The position numbers were made by a program, and so were the translations under genes. Shown one piece after another: positions 36,732 to 45,689 of a DNA stretch of 64,000 bases; position 1 is the stretch's first letter, and each line of letters opens with the position of its first letter. The DNA lies in NCBI GenBank assembly GCA_014360005.1, contig JACIYI010000005.1, forward strand, positions 1 through 64,000, in the 5' to 3' direction. This DNA comes from Candidatus Aminicenantota bacterium. Its GTDB lineage: Bacteria > Acidobacteriota > Aminicenantia > Aminicenantales > Saccharicenantaceae. Under the pieces are notes generated by a model, which was not told where the DNA came from, ran no database searches, and was given only the letters and a program-made list of their open reading frames with translations.

Positions 36732-38255
36732 TCAGCCCTTTTTTCTTCTCAGGTAAAAATCTATCGACCGGGCGGCGGTCCGGCCGTCGCCCATAGCCAG
36801 GATGACCGTGGCTCCACCTCTGACGGCATCGCCCCCGGCATAAATTCCTTCCAGGCTGGTAGCCATTGTTTGATAATCAACCTCGACGTTGCCCCAGCGT
36901 CCGAGTTTAAGCGGCAGCTGTTTGATCAACAGCGGGTTGGGGCTTTGGCCGATGGCCACCACCGCCAGGTCCACCTCCTCTTCAAATTCCGAACCGGGAA
37001 TGGGCACCGGCCGCGGTCGGCCGGACGCATCCGGCTCGCCCAGGGCCAGCCGCTGCAGCACCATTCCCCGCAGCTCGCCCCGCTCATTGCCGAGAAACCT
37101 GACCGGCACCGTCAGGAAATTAAATTCTATGCCCTCTTCTTCGGCATGCTTGATTTCTTCCACCCGGGCCGGCATCTCGGCTCGCGACCGCCGGTAATAA
37201 ATGACCGCCCGGGAGGCTCCCAATCTCAGGGCTGTCCTGACAGCATCCATGGCCACGTTACCCCCGCCGATGACTGCTACCCGGCGGGCCCGGGGCACCG
37301 GCGTGTCAAACTCCGGGAAGCGAAATCCTTTCATCAGATTGACTCTGGTCAGGTATTCGTTAGCCGAAAAGACTCCGAGCAGGTTTTCACCGGGGATGCT
37401 CATGAAAGAAGGCAGTCCGGCCCCCGTCCCCAGGAAGAAAGCCGCATAACCGGCCTGCCTCAGGTCATCCAGGCTGGTTGTCTTGCCGACGATGAAATTG
37501 GTTTTAATCTCCACTCCGAGGGCCCTGATGAAATTTATCTCCGACTGAAGGATGGTCCGCGGCAGGCGGAATTCCGGAATGCCGTAGGCCAGAACACCTC
37601 CTGGAAGATGAAGCGCCTCAAAGACCGTGACCTGATAGCCCAGCCGGGCCAGGTCGGCCGCGGCTGTCAGGCCGCCAGGCCCGGAACCGACCACAGCCAC
37701 CTTTTCTTTCCCCGGTTCCGCTCCCCGGCTGCCGGCCGGCAACTGGACCGTATTTTCCCTGGTGCAGAGGTAATCAGCCACAAACCTTTCCAGGTGGCCG
37801 ATGGCCACTGGCTCTTTTCCAGCCTGGACCAGGTTGCAGGCTTTTTCGCACTGCACTTCTTGAGGACAGACCCGGCCGCAGATGGCCGGGAGTCCGTTGG
37901 TTTCGCGGATTTTTGCCAGGGCTCGGTCGAGCTCTCCGGCTTCTATGTATTTAATAAAAGTGGGAATATCTATGGCCACCGGACAGCCGGTGACACAACC
38001 TGGCTGACCGCAATCCAGGCAGCGGCGGGCTTCAGCCCGGGCCAGCTCCAGGGTATAACCGAGGTTGACCTCAAGAAAATTCCTGACCCTGGCAGCCACT
38101 GGCTGCTCCGGCATTTTATGCCGGGGTGTGGTCAACCTGGTCTGGACAGAAATCTCCCGGCGCTGAGCCTTCCTCCAGTCTTTCTCCCGTTCTTGACGGA
38201 GCCGCTCTGCCTGTCCCGGCTCCAGTCTGTCCTTGACGCTCATGACCTCAATCAC
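36732..38255 (-). CDS. NfnB-like / glutamate synthase small subunit-like flavoprotein
   Basis: This 507-residue protein has an N-terminal iron-sulfur region (RRCLDCGQPGCVTGCPVAIDIP and GLPAICGRVCPQEVQCEKAC) for two 4Fe-4S clusters. It then has an FAD-binding Rossmann motif (VAVVGSGPGGLTAAADLARLG) and an NAD(P) motif (VAVIGGGNVAMDAVRTALRLG), ending with YAGGDAVRGGATVILAMGDG. It matches GltD and, more specifically, NfnB, because an NfnA-like gene directly precedes it. NfnB holds the bifurcating FAD in NADH-dependent ferredoxin:NADP oxidoreductase. The GTG at 38255 overlaps the nfnA stop as GTGA; an ATG at 38243 is also possible. It is last in a six-gene operon. Confidence 0.88.
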   Translation of the reverse strand: MIEVMSVKDRLEPGQAERLRQEREKDWRKAQRREISVQTRLTTPRHKMPEQPVAARVRNFLEVNLGYTLELARAEARRCLDCGQPGCVTGCPVAIDIPTFIKYIEAGELDRALAKIRETNGLPAICGRVCPQEVQCEKACNLVQAGKEPVAIGHLERFVADYLCTRENTVQLPAGSRGAEPGKEKVAVVGSGPGGLTAAADLARLGYQVTVFEALHLPGGVLAYGIPEFRLPRTILQSEINFIRALGVEIKTNFIVGKTTSLDDLRQAGYAAFFLGTGAGLPSFMSIPGENLLGVFSANEYLTRVNLMKGFRFPEFDTPVPRARRVAVIGGGNVAMDAVRTALRLGASRAVIYYRRSRAEMPARVEEIKHAEEEGIEFNFLTVPVRFLGNERGELRGMVLQRLALGEPDASGRPRPVPIPGSEFEEEVDLAVVAIGQSPNPLLIKQLPLKLGRWGNVEVDYQTMATSLEGIYAGGDAVRGGATVILAMGDGRTAARSIDFYLRRKKG

Positions 38256-39094
38256 TCCATCTTTTTCCAGAATTCCCTGTCCAGGCGAATCAGGGCTTGC
38301 TCCTCCTGGGACAGGAAGGCTTTTCGCCGGTTAAAGTATTCCTTCCAGTCGAGCCCGTGTCCGTCAAACCAGGGTCCGTCAACACAGGCAAAGTAAGTTT
38401 TGCCACCGACCGAGACCCGGCAGGCCCCGCACATGCCCGTGCCGTCCACCATGATGGGGTTCAGGCTGACCAGAGTTTTAAGCTGGATATCAGCCGTGGC
38501 TTCCGATACCTTGAAAAGAAGATAACTGCAGCCCATGACTAGCACCAGGGACAGATCCGGATTCTCACCTTTGATTTTTCTGATTAATTCCCGCAACTCG
38601 TGGGCCGGGCCGAGGCAGTCTGAACGAAAAACGGTCAGGAAGACCTGGCTGAACTTTTTAAGCTTCTCCTGCCAGTAAAGGTAGGCCGGACCACGGGCTT
38701 CGGCCAGGAAGATGACCCGGCCGCCAGCCTGTTTCAACTCCCGGGCCAGCGGATAAAGCCCACCTGGTCCATAGCAGCCACCGACCAGGAGCACCTCGGC
38801 CGCAGCCGGGATTTCTGGCGCCCGGCCGAGCGGCCCGGCGATGCCTTCCACCATGGCTCCTGGCTTAAGGTTGGCCAGTTTCCTGGTGCTGACCCCCAGG
38901 TTAAGGAATACCAGGTCCACCGTCCCTTTTTCTTTATCCCAATCGGCCAGGTTAAGCGGAATCCTCTCTCCCCTCTCATCGGGAATTACCATGACAAACT
39001 GGCCAGCGCGGGCTGAAGCGGCCACTTCCGGAGCTTCAACCACCAGACGGTAGAGGTTGGGTACCAGCCTTTCTACCAGCAGCACTTTGTTCAT
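38252..39094 (-). CDS. NfnA-like FAD/NAD-binding iron-sulfur subunit
   Basis: This 280-residue protein resembles the electron-transfer subunit of dihydroorotate dehydrogenase, sulfide dehydrogenase and NfnA. It has a ferredoxin-reductase-like FAD domain (AGQFVMVIPDERGERIPLNL), an NAD-binding region (VEGIAGPLGRA, VLLVGGCYGPGGLYPLARELK) and a C-terminal 2Fe-2S site with closely spaced cysteines (DGTGMCGACRVSVGGKTYFACVDGP, quoted in part). Its start overlaps the stop of the NuoG-like gene (ATGA) and its end overlaps NfnB, so the three are translationally coupled. In NfnAB this subunit reacts with NADH. Confidence 0.88.
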   Translation of the reverse strand: MNKVLLVERLVPNLYRLVVEAPEVAASARAGQFVMVIPDERGERIPLNLADWDKEKGTVDLVFLNLGVSTRKLANLKPGAMVEGIAGPLGRAPEIPAAAEVLLVGGCYGPGGLYPLARELKQAGGRVIFLAEARGPAYLYWQEKLKKFSQVFLTVFRSDCLGPAHELRELIRKIKGENPDLSLVLVMGCSYLLFKVSEATADIQLKTLVSLNPIMVDGTGMCGACRVSVGGKTYFACVDGPWFDGHGLDWKEYFNRRKAFLSQEEQALIRLDREFWKKME

Positions 39095-41598
39095 GATGTC
39101 ACCCGCAATTTTCCCTTAAACCAGCCCTGAACATAGAGGCGGAGTTTAAGGGAACTGTCCAGCAGAGGATTGACCACGGCTGAACCCGGCCTGATTTGCC
39201 GGTTGAGGTTGACCTCCAGGGACAGGTCACCAGCTGGGGTTTCCAGAATAACCCGCTGCCCGGCCCGCAGGCCGAGGGCGGCGGCTTCTTCCAGGTTGAG
39301 CCACAGCCAGTCGGGATTGTTGAGCCACCTGAAACCAGAACTAACTTCAGCCATGGAAACACCGGCATAAGAGTCCAGATTCTGACCAACCATAACCACC
39401 AGATCACCCGCCATTCCCTCTGAACCGGAGTAAATTCCCCGGTCGAGTAGCGGCCTAGCAGGAGGCAGCGGCAGGTAAGTCAGTTCATGAGCTGACTTTA
39501 TTTCTTGTGGTTCATTAATCATCGCCTCCAGGGCTTCGGGCGAGGGAAGCTCCAGGTTTATTCCAAGTAATCCGGCCAGCTTATTTATAATCACCGCCTC
39601 CGGCAGGCGGTCCTGTCCGCCTGGATAGCCGCGGGTTTTGCTGGCCATTTTTACCCGCCCGAAAGGGTCAACCATCGGGCCGCCATTTTCAAGGCAGGTG
39701 GCAGAAGGCAGGAAGATATCGGCTGTCCCGGCCAGCCCGGTTCTGAATGGATTCTGGACCAGCAGCCAGTCAGGCTTGGTCGCCAGAGGAAGGTCGCCGA
39801 GAACATAAAGGACTTTAATCTTTCCGTTTTTTATGTCCTGTTTGAGCTCCTGGAAATCGGAGATGGTTCTAAGCCCAGAGCGGGCCTTAAGTTTTTCCAG
39901 AAGCATTTCTTGACTGCGGTTAACCACAGGTAATAACCTGGCTTCCAGCCTCAAACTGAGATTCCACAGAGCAGCCAGGTTCTCCCGCCAGCGCGGCTGT
40001 CGCAGCAGCTTCTGTCCGAAAAGTATCAGCACCGGGCGAGTCGAAAGAAGGACGGCGGCGGCTTTATCAAGCGCGGTAGCCTGCAGCCCGCTTTTCTCCT
40101 GGAGTTCTACAGCTGACAGCCTCTCCAGATTCTCCAGGAGTTCATGGTAACCATGATAAAAGCTCAGCTCCGGGGCCTGTTGCGCCACCCGTTTTAACAA
40201 GCCGAGCAGGGCCTGGTCTTCTTTTCCGGGCTGACATTTGAGGTGTAATTGGGTCAGTTGGGCTGAGCGGTTTAGTCCCGGGTCTAAAACCAGATAGCCG
40301 GCTCCCCGGCTTATTTCCGGCCAGACTTCCAGCCAGTAAGCCAGGGCTTCAGCTTTCAGGTCAGTATCCACCAGGAAAAAAGTTTTGAACTGACGGAGCT
40401 GCTGCGGCTGCAGCCACCTCTCTAATCTAATTCCAGGCTGTTTTTCAAATTCAGCCAGTCTGTCCAGGAAAGCTTCGGGATAGAAAGAGAAAACGTTATT
40501 TACCTTAAGGGCCCGGCCCAGATTAAATAGAGCCAGGAGGCCCTCGGCTGAAACCTGAGCACCGGCCGCCAGGGCTATTTCTTGGGGTTTGAATTTCTTG
40601 ATAGTATTAGCGGCATCGGCCAGGGCTTCTTCCAGGGAAACGGGCTGCTCCCGACCGTTCTTTTTAACCAGGGGCAGAGCCCTGGGCCGATAAGCTTCCA
40701 CCACCTCCCTCAGGCCGAACCGCCCCCTGGCACAACCCGACCTGAAAGCGGGCCCCTCGGCCGGAGCCGGCTTGATTCTCCGGAGTTTCCCCTCTTCCAG
40801 AAACTCGGCGCTCAGTTCACAGGCCGAGCTGCACAGCGGACATATGAATGACTGTTCATATATCAGCCGGCCTCGGGCACCCGCCACTCCCCGTTCTTCA
40901 AAGGCGGCCGTGGGACAGACCTCAAGGCAGGCCCCGCAGAAACTGCAGTCGGCTTCCTTCAGGCTGCGCTGGAAATAAGTGCCGATGGTGGTCTGGCTGC
41001 CCCGCCCGATGAAACTCAGGACCTTTTCCCCCCTGACCTCGGAGCAAACCCGGACGCAACGCCCGCAAAGGAGGCATAAATTTGGATTGTGAGCGATGAA
41101 GGGGTCGTCCTGCCACAGCTGGAGCCCGCGGTCTTCAAATTCGTAGGCGACCTCCTTAATTTTAAGATATTCGACCACCCGTTGCAGTTCGCAATTTCCA
41201 TCCTTAGGGCAGAACAGGCAACCCCCCGGTTCCAGGGCCTTGACCATGGTGGTCTTGAGTTCATCACAGTTAGCTTTTTCCTGGCACAGCAGGCAGAAAT
41301 AGGGATGCTCACTCAGGATGAGCTCCAGAGTTGAACGGCGCAGGGCTTCCAGCTGCGCGGAGGTAGTGATAACCTCCATTCCCTCTTCCACCCTGGTCTG
41401 GCAGGCCGGCGACCGGTGGGGCCGTCCGGCAATTTCCACCAGGCACAGCCGACAGCCGGCAAAAGCTGGCAGGCCTTCCAGGTTGCAGAGAGAGGGAATG
41501 AAAATCCCGTGGCTGCGAGCGCACTCCAGGACGGTCATGCCCGGCCTGGCCTGGACCAGCCGGTGGTTAATCTTAAGTTTGAGGACCGACCTGGACAT
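39091..41598 (-). CDS. NuoG-like iron-sulfur subunit with molybdopterin-oxidoreductase-like domain
   Basis: This 835-residue protein starts with a 2Fe-2S domain (PSLCNLEGLPAFAGCRLC). Two successive C-x2-C-x5-C motifs follow (HPYFCLLCQEKANC and GGCLFCPKDGNCELQ), then two 4Fe-4S sites (CLLCGRCVRVC, CSFCGACLEVCP). The remaining 550 residues resemble the molybdopterin-binding fold, beginning with another four-Cys site (CPLCSSACE to SGCARGRFG). No Cys or in-frame TGA is evident where formate dehydrogenases bind molybdenum, and no FeFe-hydrogenase motifs are present. It is probably an electron relay, as NuoG is. The ATG at 41598 has GGTGG upstream. The neighbouring subunits overlap or abut it. Confidence 0.88.
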   Translation of the reverse strand: MSRSVLKLKINHRLVQARPGMTVLECARSHGIFIPSLCNLEGLPAFAGCRLCLVEIAGRPHRSPACQTRVEEGMEVITTSAQLEALRRSTLELILSEHPYFCLLCQEKANCDELKTTMVKALEPGGCLFCPKDGNCELQRVVEYLKIKEVAYEFEDRGLQLWQDDPFIAHNPNLCLLCGRCVRVCSEVRGEKVLSFIGRGSQTTIGTYFQRSLKEADCSFCGACLEVCPTAAFEERGVAGARGRLIYEQSFICPLCSSACELSAEFLEEGKLRRIKPAPAEGPAFRSGCARGRFGLREVVEAYRPRALPLVKKNGREQPVSLEEALADAANTIKKFKPQEIALAAGAQVSAEGLLALFNLGRALKVNNVFSFYPEAFLDRLAEFEKQPGIRLERWLQPQQLRQFKTFFLVDTDLKAEALAYWLEVWPEISRGAGYLVLDPGLNRSAQLTQLHLKCQPGKEDQALLGLLKRVAQQAPELSFYHGYHELLENLERLSAVELQEKSGLQATALDKAAAVLLSTRPVLILFGQKLLRQPRWRENLAALWNLSLRLEARLLPVVNRSQEMLLEKLKARSGLRTISDFQELKQDIKNGKIKVLYVLGDLPLATKPDWLLVQNPFRTGLAGTADIFLPSATCLENGGPMVDPFGRVKMASKTRGYPGGQDRLPEAVIINKLAGLLGINLELPSPEALEAMINEPQEIKSAHELTYLPLPPARPLLDRGIYSGSEGMAGDLVVMVGQNLDSYAGVSMAEVSSGFRWLNNPDWLWLNLEEAAALGLRAGQRVILETPAGDLSLEVNLNRQIRPGSAVVNPLLDSSLKLRLYVQGWFKGKLRVTS

Positions 41599-41599
41599 A

Positions 41600-43504
41600 T
41601 TATCCACCCTTCACTCCGGCGGAAGATTCTGTTTCCTTCCTGTTAATTTTGATGATGGCCGAAACATCCGGGGGGCAGGCCGACTGGCACAGACCGCACC
41701 TGGTGCACAGCTTTTGGTCTATTTCTGGATAACCATCATCCGTCATAACGATGGCTTTATCGGGGCAGGACTCAAGGCACCGGAGGCAGGCAGCGCATCT
41801 TTCTTTTTCTATCCGGTAAGAAATGAGCCCGCGACAGACCCCGGCCGGGCATTCTTTTTCCAGGACGTGCTTTTCCAGTTCCTGGCGAAAATGCCGTAGA
41901 GCACTCAGAACCGGATTAGCTGCCGTCCGTCCCAGGCCACAAAGGGAAGCTTCCTGCATGGTCCAGCCAATTCTTTGCAGAAGCTCCAGGTCTTCTAACT
42001 GCCCTTCACCCCGGGTAATTTTTTCCAGAAGCCTGACCATCTGCCTCGTCCCCAGCCGGCAGGGAGCGCACTGGCCGCAGGATTCTTCCCGGGCAAAGCG
42101 CAGAAAATAGAGAACCAGGTCCACCAGGCAGGTACTCTCATCTATGACAATCATCCCGCCCGAACCCATAATCGAGCCAGCCTGCTGCAGCGATTCATAG
42201 TCCAGAGGCAGGTGGAAGAGAGAAGCCGGCAGGCAGCCGCCAGAGGGCCCGCCCGTTTGAACAGCTTTAATCTTTCGACCTGGCTCAGCTCCTCCGCCCA
42301 CTTCTTCGATTACCTCACCCAGGGTCAGGCCAAAAGGCACCTCCACCAGTCCGGTATAGCGGACTTTTCCCACAAGGGAAAATATCTTGGTCCCCTTGCT
42401 GCCGCTAGTGCCCAGCCGGGAAAACCAGTCCGGCCCATGCTGCAGCACCAGGGGCACATTGGCCCAGGTTTCAACGTTGTTAATTACGGTCGGCTGACCC
42501 CACAGGCCCTGGACTACCGGAAATGGCGGCCTCTGCCGGGGAAAAGCCCGACGGCCTTCTATGGAAGCTATCAGAGCCGTTTCCTCACCCGAGACAAAGC
42601 CCCCGGCTCCCCGGACAAGTTCCAGCTCGAAAGAAAAATCAGTGCCCAGGATGTTTTTCCCCAGAAGCCCGGCCGCCCTGGTTTTTTCCAGGGCTATCTC
42701 TACCCGCTCGATGGCCAGCGGGTATTCCTGTCGGATGTAAATGAAGCCTTGTCCGGCCCCAACCGCATAACCGCCGACGAGCATTCCTTCAATCACGCTG
42801 AAAGGATTGCTTTCCAGCACTCCACGGTCCATGTAGGCACCAGGGTCTCCTTCGTCCCCGTTGCAGATCAGGTATTTGTCCGCGCCTGCGGCTTCACGGG
42901 CCAGACGCCACTTGAGCCCGGTGGGAAAACCGGCTCCACCCCGGCCCCTCAAGCCGGAAGCCAGCACCTGGTTGATTATCTCTTCCGGGGATAGGCCGGA
43001 CAGGACTTTCTCCAGAGCCAGGAATCCACCCTGTTCCAGGTAGCTCTCCAGGCTCCCGGGGTCCAGGGTCAGGTGACGGTCGAGCAGCCACCGCACCTGC
43101 TTCCGCAGGAAGGGCAGCTCATCCAGTACCGGGCAGACACCCTGTCCCGGACCAGGGCTGAAGGCCAGCTCCGGCACCAGCCGGCCCCTGACCAGGGTCT
43201 CTTCCACCAGCCGGGGGATTTTGTCCGGTCTGAGATTGGGGTAGAAAATTTTTTCAGGGAAAATGACCAGGTCCGGCTCCAGGTGACAGAATCCGTGACA
43301 ACCGGTGAGCCTGAGCTCCACCGTTTCTTCCAAGCCGCGTTTTTTTATTTCTGCCTCGAGAGTCCGGGCCACCTCCAGGGCTCCGGAAGCCCGACCGCAG
43401 CTGGCCGCCGACAGGCTGACCAGGCGCCGACGCCCGGGGGCGGCCTGCAGCCTGTGCCGCAGGTTCTGTAGCTCGCCGACAGTCCTGACCTTTTTCGGGC
43501 TCAT
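41600..43504 (-). CDS. NuoF-like NADH-binding flavoprotein with ferredoxin tail
   Basis: This 634-residue subunit should bind FMN and NAD(H). An N-terminal thioredoxin-like region (about 1-120) carries LTGCHGFC but has only one Cys in its first motif (SAASCGRASGA). Then come the FMN/NAD loop GLRGRGGAGFPTGLKW, GEETALIASIEGRR, and the 4Fe-4S site ESCGQCAPCRLG. The C-terminal tail has two 4Fe-4S motifs (CAACLRCLESCP and CTRCGLCQSACP). This layout is that of HydB/HndC-type subunits of bifurcating hydrogenases and of formate dehydrogenases, not of complex I NuoF, which has no ferredoxin tail. The ATG overlaps the NuoE stop by 1 bp. Confidence 0.9.
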   Translation of the reverse strand: MSPKKVRTVGELQNLRHRLQAAPGRRRLVSLSAASCGRASGALEVARTLEAEIKKRGLEETVELRLTGCHGFCHLEPDLVIFPEKIFYPNLRPDKIPRLVEETLVRGRLVPELAFSPGPGQGVCPVLDELPFLRKQVRWLLDRHLTLDPGSLESYLEQGGFLALEKVLSGLSPEEIINQVLASGLRGRGGAGFPTGLKWRLAREAAGADKYLICNGDEGDPGAYMDRGVLESNPFSVIEGMLVGGYAVGAGQGFIYIRQEYPLAIERVEIALEKTRAAGLLGKNILGTDFSFELELVRGAGGFVSGEETALIASIEGRRAFPRQRPPFPVVQGLWGQPTVINNVETWANVPLVLQHGPDWFSRLGTSGSKGTKIFSLVGKVRYTGLVEVPFGLTLGEVIEEVGGGAEPGRKIKAVQTGGPSGGCLPASLFHLPLDYESLQQAGSIMGSGGMIVIDESTCLVDLVLYFLRFAREESCGQCAPCRLGTRQMVRLLEKITRGEGQLEDLELLQRIGWTMQEASLCGLGRTAANPVLSALRHFRQELEKHVLEKECPAGVCRGLISYRIEKERCAACLRCLESCPDKAIVMTDDGYPEIDQKLCTRCGLCQSACPPDVSAIIKINRKETESSAGVKGG

Positions 43505-43983
43505 TATTTTTTACCTGACAATCTTTCAACTATCTTTTCCAGGTTGTTCCGGGTCACCCGGCCATGATATTCGCCGTCAACCACCACCACCGGAGCCAGA
43601 GCGCAGCAGCCGAGGCAATTAACCTGACTGATGGTCACGTTTTTGCCCGGTTCTTCTCTCCCGGGTTCCACACCGAGAAGCCGTGACAGCTCAGCGCTGA
43701 TAGCTTCAGCCCCGCGCACATGGCAGGCCGTCCCGTGGCAGACGACCAGCTCATGCCGGCAGCCGGGCTTCATCTTGAAAGCTGAATAAAAAGTGGCCAC
43801 TCCATAAACTTCGGCCGGAGACACGGCAAAATACTCGGCCGCCCTGGCCAGAGCCTCTTCTGGCAGGTAGCCAAACTCCTGCTGCACCCGGTGGAGGAAG
43901 AGAATCAGGTGGCTTCTCCAGGGCGGGAGGGAAGTCAGCAGGCTTTCCAGTCTGTCTTTTAAGCTCTTCTCATTTTTCATCAT
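43504..43983 (-). CDS. NuoE-like 2Fe-2S subunit
   Basis: This 159-residue protein has the helical N-terminus and thioredoxin-like 2Fe-2S domain of NuoE/HydC. The ligands are C-x4-C (CHGTAC) and C-x3-C (CLGCC), and FGYLPEEAL and VYGVATFYSAF are typical of the family. It would pass electrons between NuoF and the other subunits. Two ATGs in tandem (43983 and 43980) are possible starts. Both lie inside the last codons of the amidohydrolase gene, giving an overlap of 11-14 bp. No good ribosome-binding site is visible, so translational coupling is likely. Confidence 0.9.
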   Translation of the reverse strand: MMKNEKSLKDRLESLLTSLPPWRSHLILFLHRVQQEFGYLPEEALARAAEYFAVSPAEVYGVATFYSAFKMKPGCRHELVVCHGTACHVRGAEAISAELSRLLGVEPGREEPGKNVTISQVNCLGCCALAPVVVVDGEYHGRVTRNNLEKIVERLSGKK

Positions 43984-45673
43984 TGAAGAATTCAGGCTCA
44001 GAGTAGACAATCCGTCCGTCAACCATGGTTAGCAGCACCCTGGTGCCCGGGATATCATCGGGTTTAAGGCGAAACAGGTCCCGGTCCAGCACCACCAGGT
44101 CAGCCAGCTTACCTGCCTGGAGGGACCCTTTTTCCTTTTCAGAAAACTCAGCGTAGGCCGCCCTGATGGTGTATCCTTTTAAGGCTTCTTCCAGCGAGAT
44201 TTTTTCCTCCGGTATCCAGCCGCCCGGATTTTTCCCGTCCAGGGTTTTCCTGGTAACCGCGGCATAAATTCCGGTCAGGGGGTTGAGCGGGGCCACAGTC
44301 CAGTCTGAGCCAAAGACCAGCACGGCTCCGGCCGACTGCAGCGAACGGAAGGCGTAGGTGGTCCGGGCCCTCTCCGGCCCGATTTTTCTTTCGGCCCAGC
44401 AGCCGTCATCAATGGCGTGATAGGGCTGGACTGAGGCGATTAACCCTAGCTTTCCAAAACGTTCTATGTCAATCTTCCTCAGGTGCTGGCAGTGTTCGAT
44501 GCGCCAGCGCCGGTCGCGGGGTCCATTCTCCCGGAGAATTTTCCCCATGACATCCAGCAGTAGGGCATTGGCCCGGTCGCCGATGGCATGAATGGCCACC
44601 TGCAGGCCGGCCTCGTCGGCCAGCCTCAGCCTCTTCTCCATAATCCCTTCGGGAAACATGTGGGCGGCCAGCAGCCCGTAAGCCGCCGGGTTATCAGAAT
44701 AGGGTTCGAAGAAAAGGGCGGTGGCTGAGCCCAGGGAACCGTCAACAAATCCTTTTAGCCCGGCCAGTCGCAGAAAGGGATGGCCGAAACCCGATTTGAT
44801 TTTCAGCCGGAGAAAACTGTCAATTTCCGGAATCTGAAAATAGACATACAGTCTGGCTGTTAATTCTCCGGCCCGGAGCAATTCCTGGTAAACCTCAAAG
44901 CTGGAAGCATCAGACATGTCATGAACGGAAGTGACGCCGTTAGCCGCGGCTTCTTTCAGGGCCAATCTAACCGCCTCTATTTTTTCTTCCAGGTCGGGAG
45001 GCGGGATCACAGCATAGACCAGGTCGGCCGCGGCATCCTTCAGGATGCCGGTCGGCTCACCCGAACGGGGGTCTCTGAGGATTTCGCCGCCGGGTGGTGA
45101 AACAGTGTTCCGGTCAATTCCGGCCAGTTTCAGGGCCAGGCTGTTTACGAGCACCATGTGGCCGTCATAACGGTTGACGCAGACGGGATGGTCCGGAGTT
45201 ACCGTGTCTATCCAGTCCCGGGAAGGCAGGACAGGAGGGTCAAACTGTTCGTGGTCCCAGTCGCCGTTGAGAATCCAGGCACCGGGCGGAAGTTCCCGGG
45301 CTTTGGCCGCAACCCGGCTGATGAATTCTTCACGGGTGCGGCAGGTGCGGAGCTGCACCGAGCGCAGGGCCAGGCCGCCGTTGAGGAAATGGGTGTGGGC
45401 ATCGATAAACCCGGGAAGCATCAGCTTGCCCTGGAGGTCAATAACCCTGGTCCGGGCGCCAATCAATTTCTTTATCTCGGCCTTGGGGCCAGTCCTGACA
45501 ATTTTATTCTGGACGACGGCCAGGGCCTCAACTTCCGGGCAGGAGTCGTCCGCGGTCCAGATATGTCCGTTTAAGAAAACGGTTTCAGCCATCGTTCCTC
45601 CTTGCTTCTGGCAACCGACCAGGCACAGGCTGGCCAGTAGCAGCACCGGGAGCAGGTTTTTTACTGAAGTCAT
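43970..45673 (-). CDS. YtcJ-type metal-dependent amidohydrolase lipoprotein
   Basis: This 567-residue enzyme begins with a lipoprotein signal (LLLASLCLVGCQK, lipobox Cys near residue 21), so it should be anchored on the outer face of the inner or in the outer membrane. The amidohydrolase barrel has LPGFIDAHTHFLNGG, LNGDWDHEQFD, GLQVAIHAIGDRAN, RIEHCQHL and GSDWTVAPLNPL. These match the YtcJ group, whose substrates are mostly undefined. It has its own promoter and is followed without a gap by five redox genes, overlapping the first. Why an exported hydrolase is coupled to cytoplasmic electron carriers is unclear. Confidence 0.88.
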   Translation of the reverse strand: MTSVKNLLPVLLLASLCLVGCQKQGGTMAETVFLNGHIWTADDSCPEVEALAVVQNKIVRTGPKAEIKKLIGARTRVIDLQGKLMLPGFIDAHTHFLNGGLALRSVQLRTCRTREEFISRVAAKARELPPGAWILNGDWDHEQFDPPVLPSRDWIDTVTPDHPVCVNRYDGHMVLVNSLALKLAGIDRNTVSPPGGEILRDPRSGEPTGILKDAAADLVYAVIPPPDLEEKIEAVRLALKEAAANGVTSVHDMSDASSFEVYQELLRAGELTARLYVYFQIPEIDSFLRLKIKSGFGHPFLRLAGLKGFVDGSLGSATALFFEPYSDNPAAYGLLAAHMFPEGIMEKRLRLADEAGLQVAIHAIGDRANALLLDVMGKILRENGPRDRRWRIEHCQHLRKIDIERFGKLGLIASVQPYHAIDDGCWAERKIGPERARTTYAFRSLQSAGAVLVFGSDWTVAPLNPLTGIYAAVTRKTLDGKNPGGWIPEEKISLEEALKGYTIRAAYAEFSEKEKGSLQAGKLADLVVLDRDLFRLKPDDIPGTRVLLTMVDGRIVYSEPEFFNDEK

Positions 45674-45689
45674 GTCTTTTTCTTTCCTT

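Noticed and set aside
36870..38396. Open frame of about 508 codons antisense to the NfnB-like gene.
   Set aside because: The NfnB frame is unmistakable; the antisense frame is explained by high-GC third positions and carries no motifs.
36732..44022. Complex I (nuo) operon.
   Set aside because: No membrane or quinone-site subunits are present, and the NuoF-like protein has the ferredoxin tail of soluble bifurcating enzymes.
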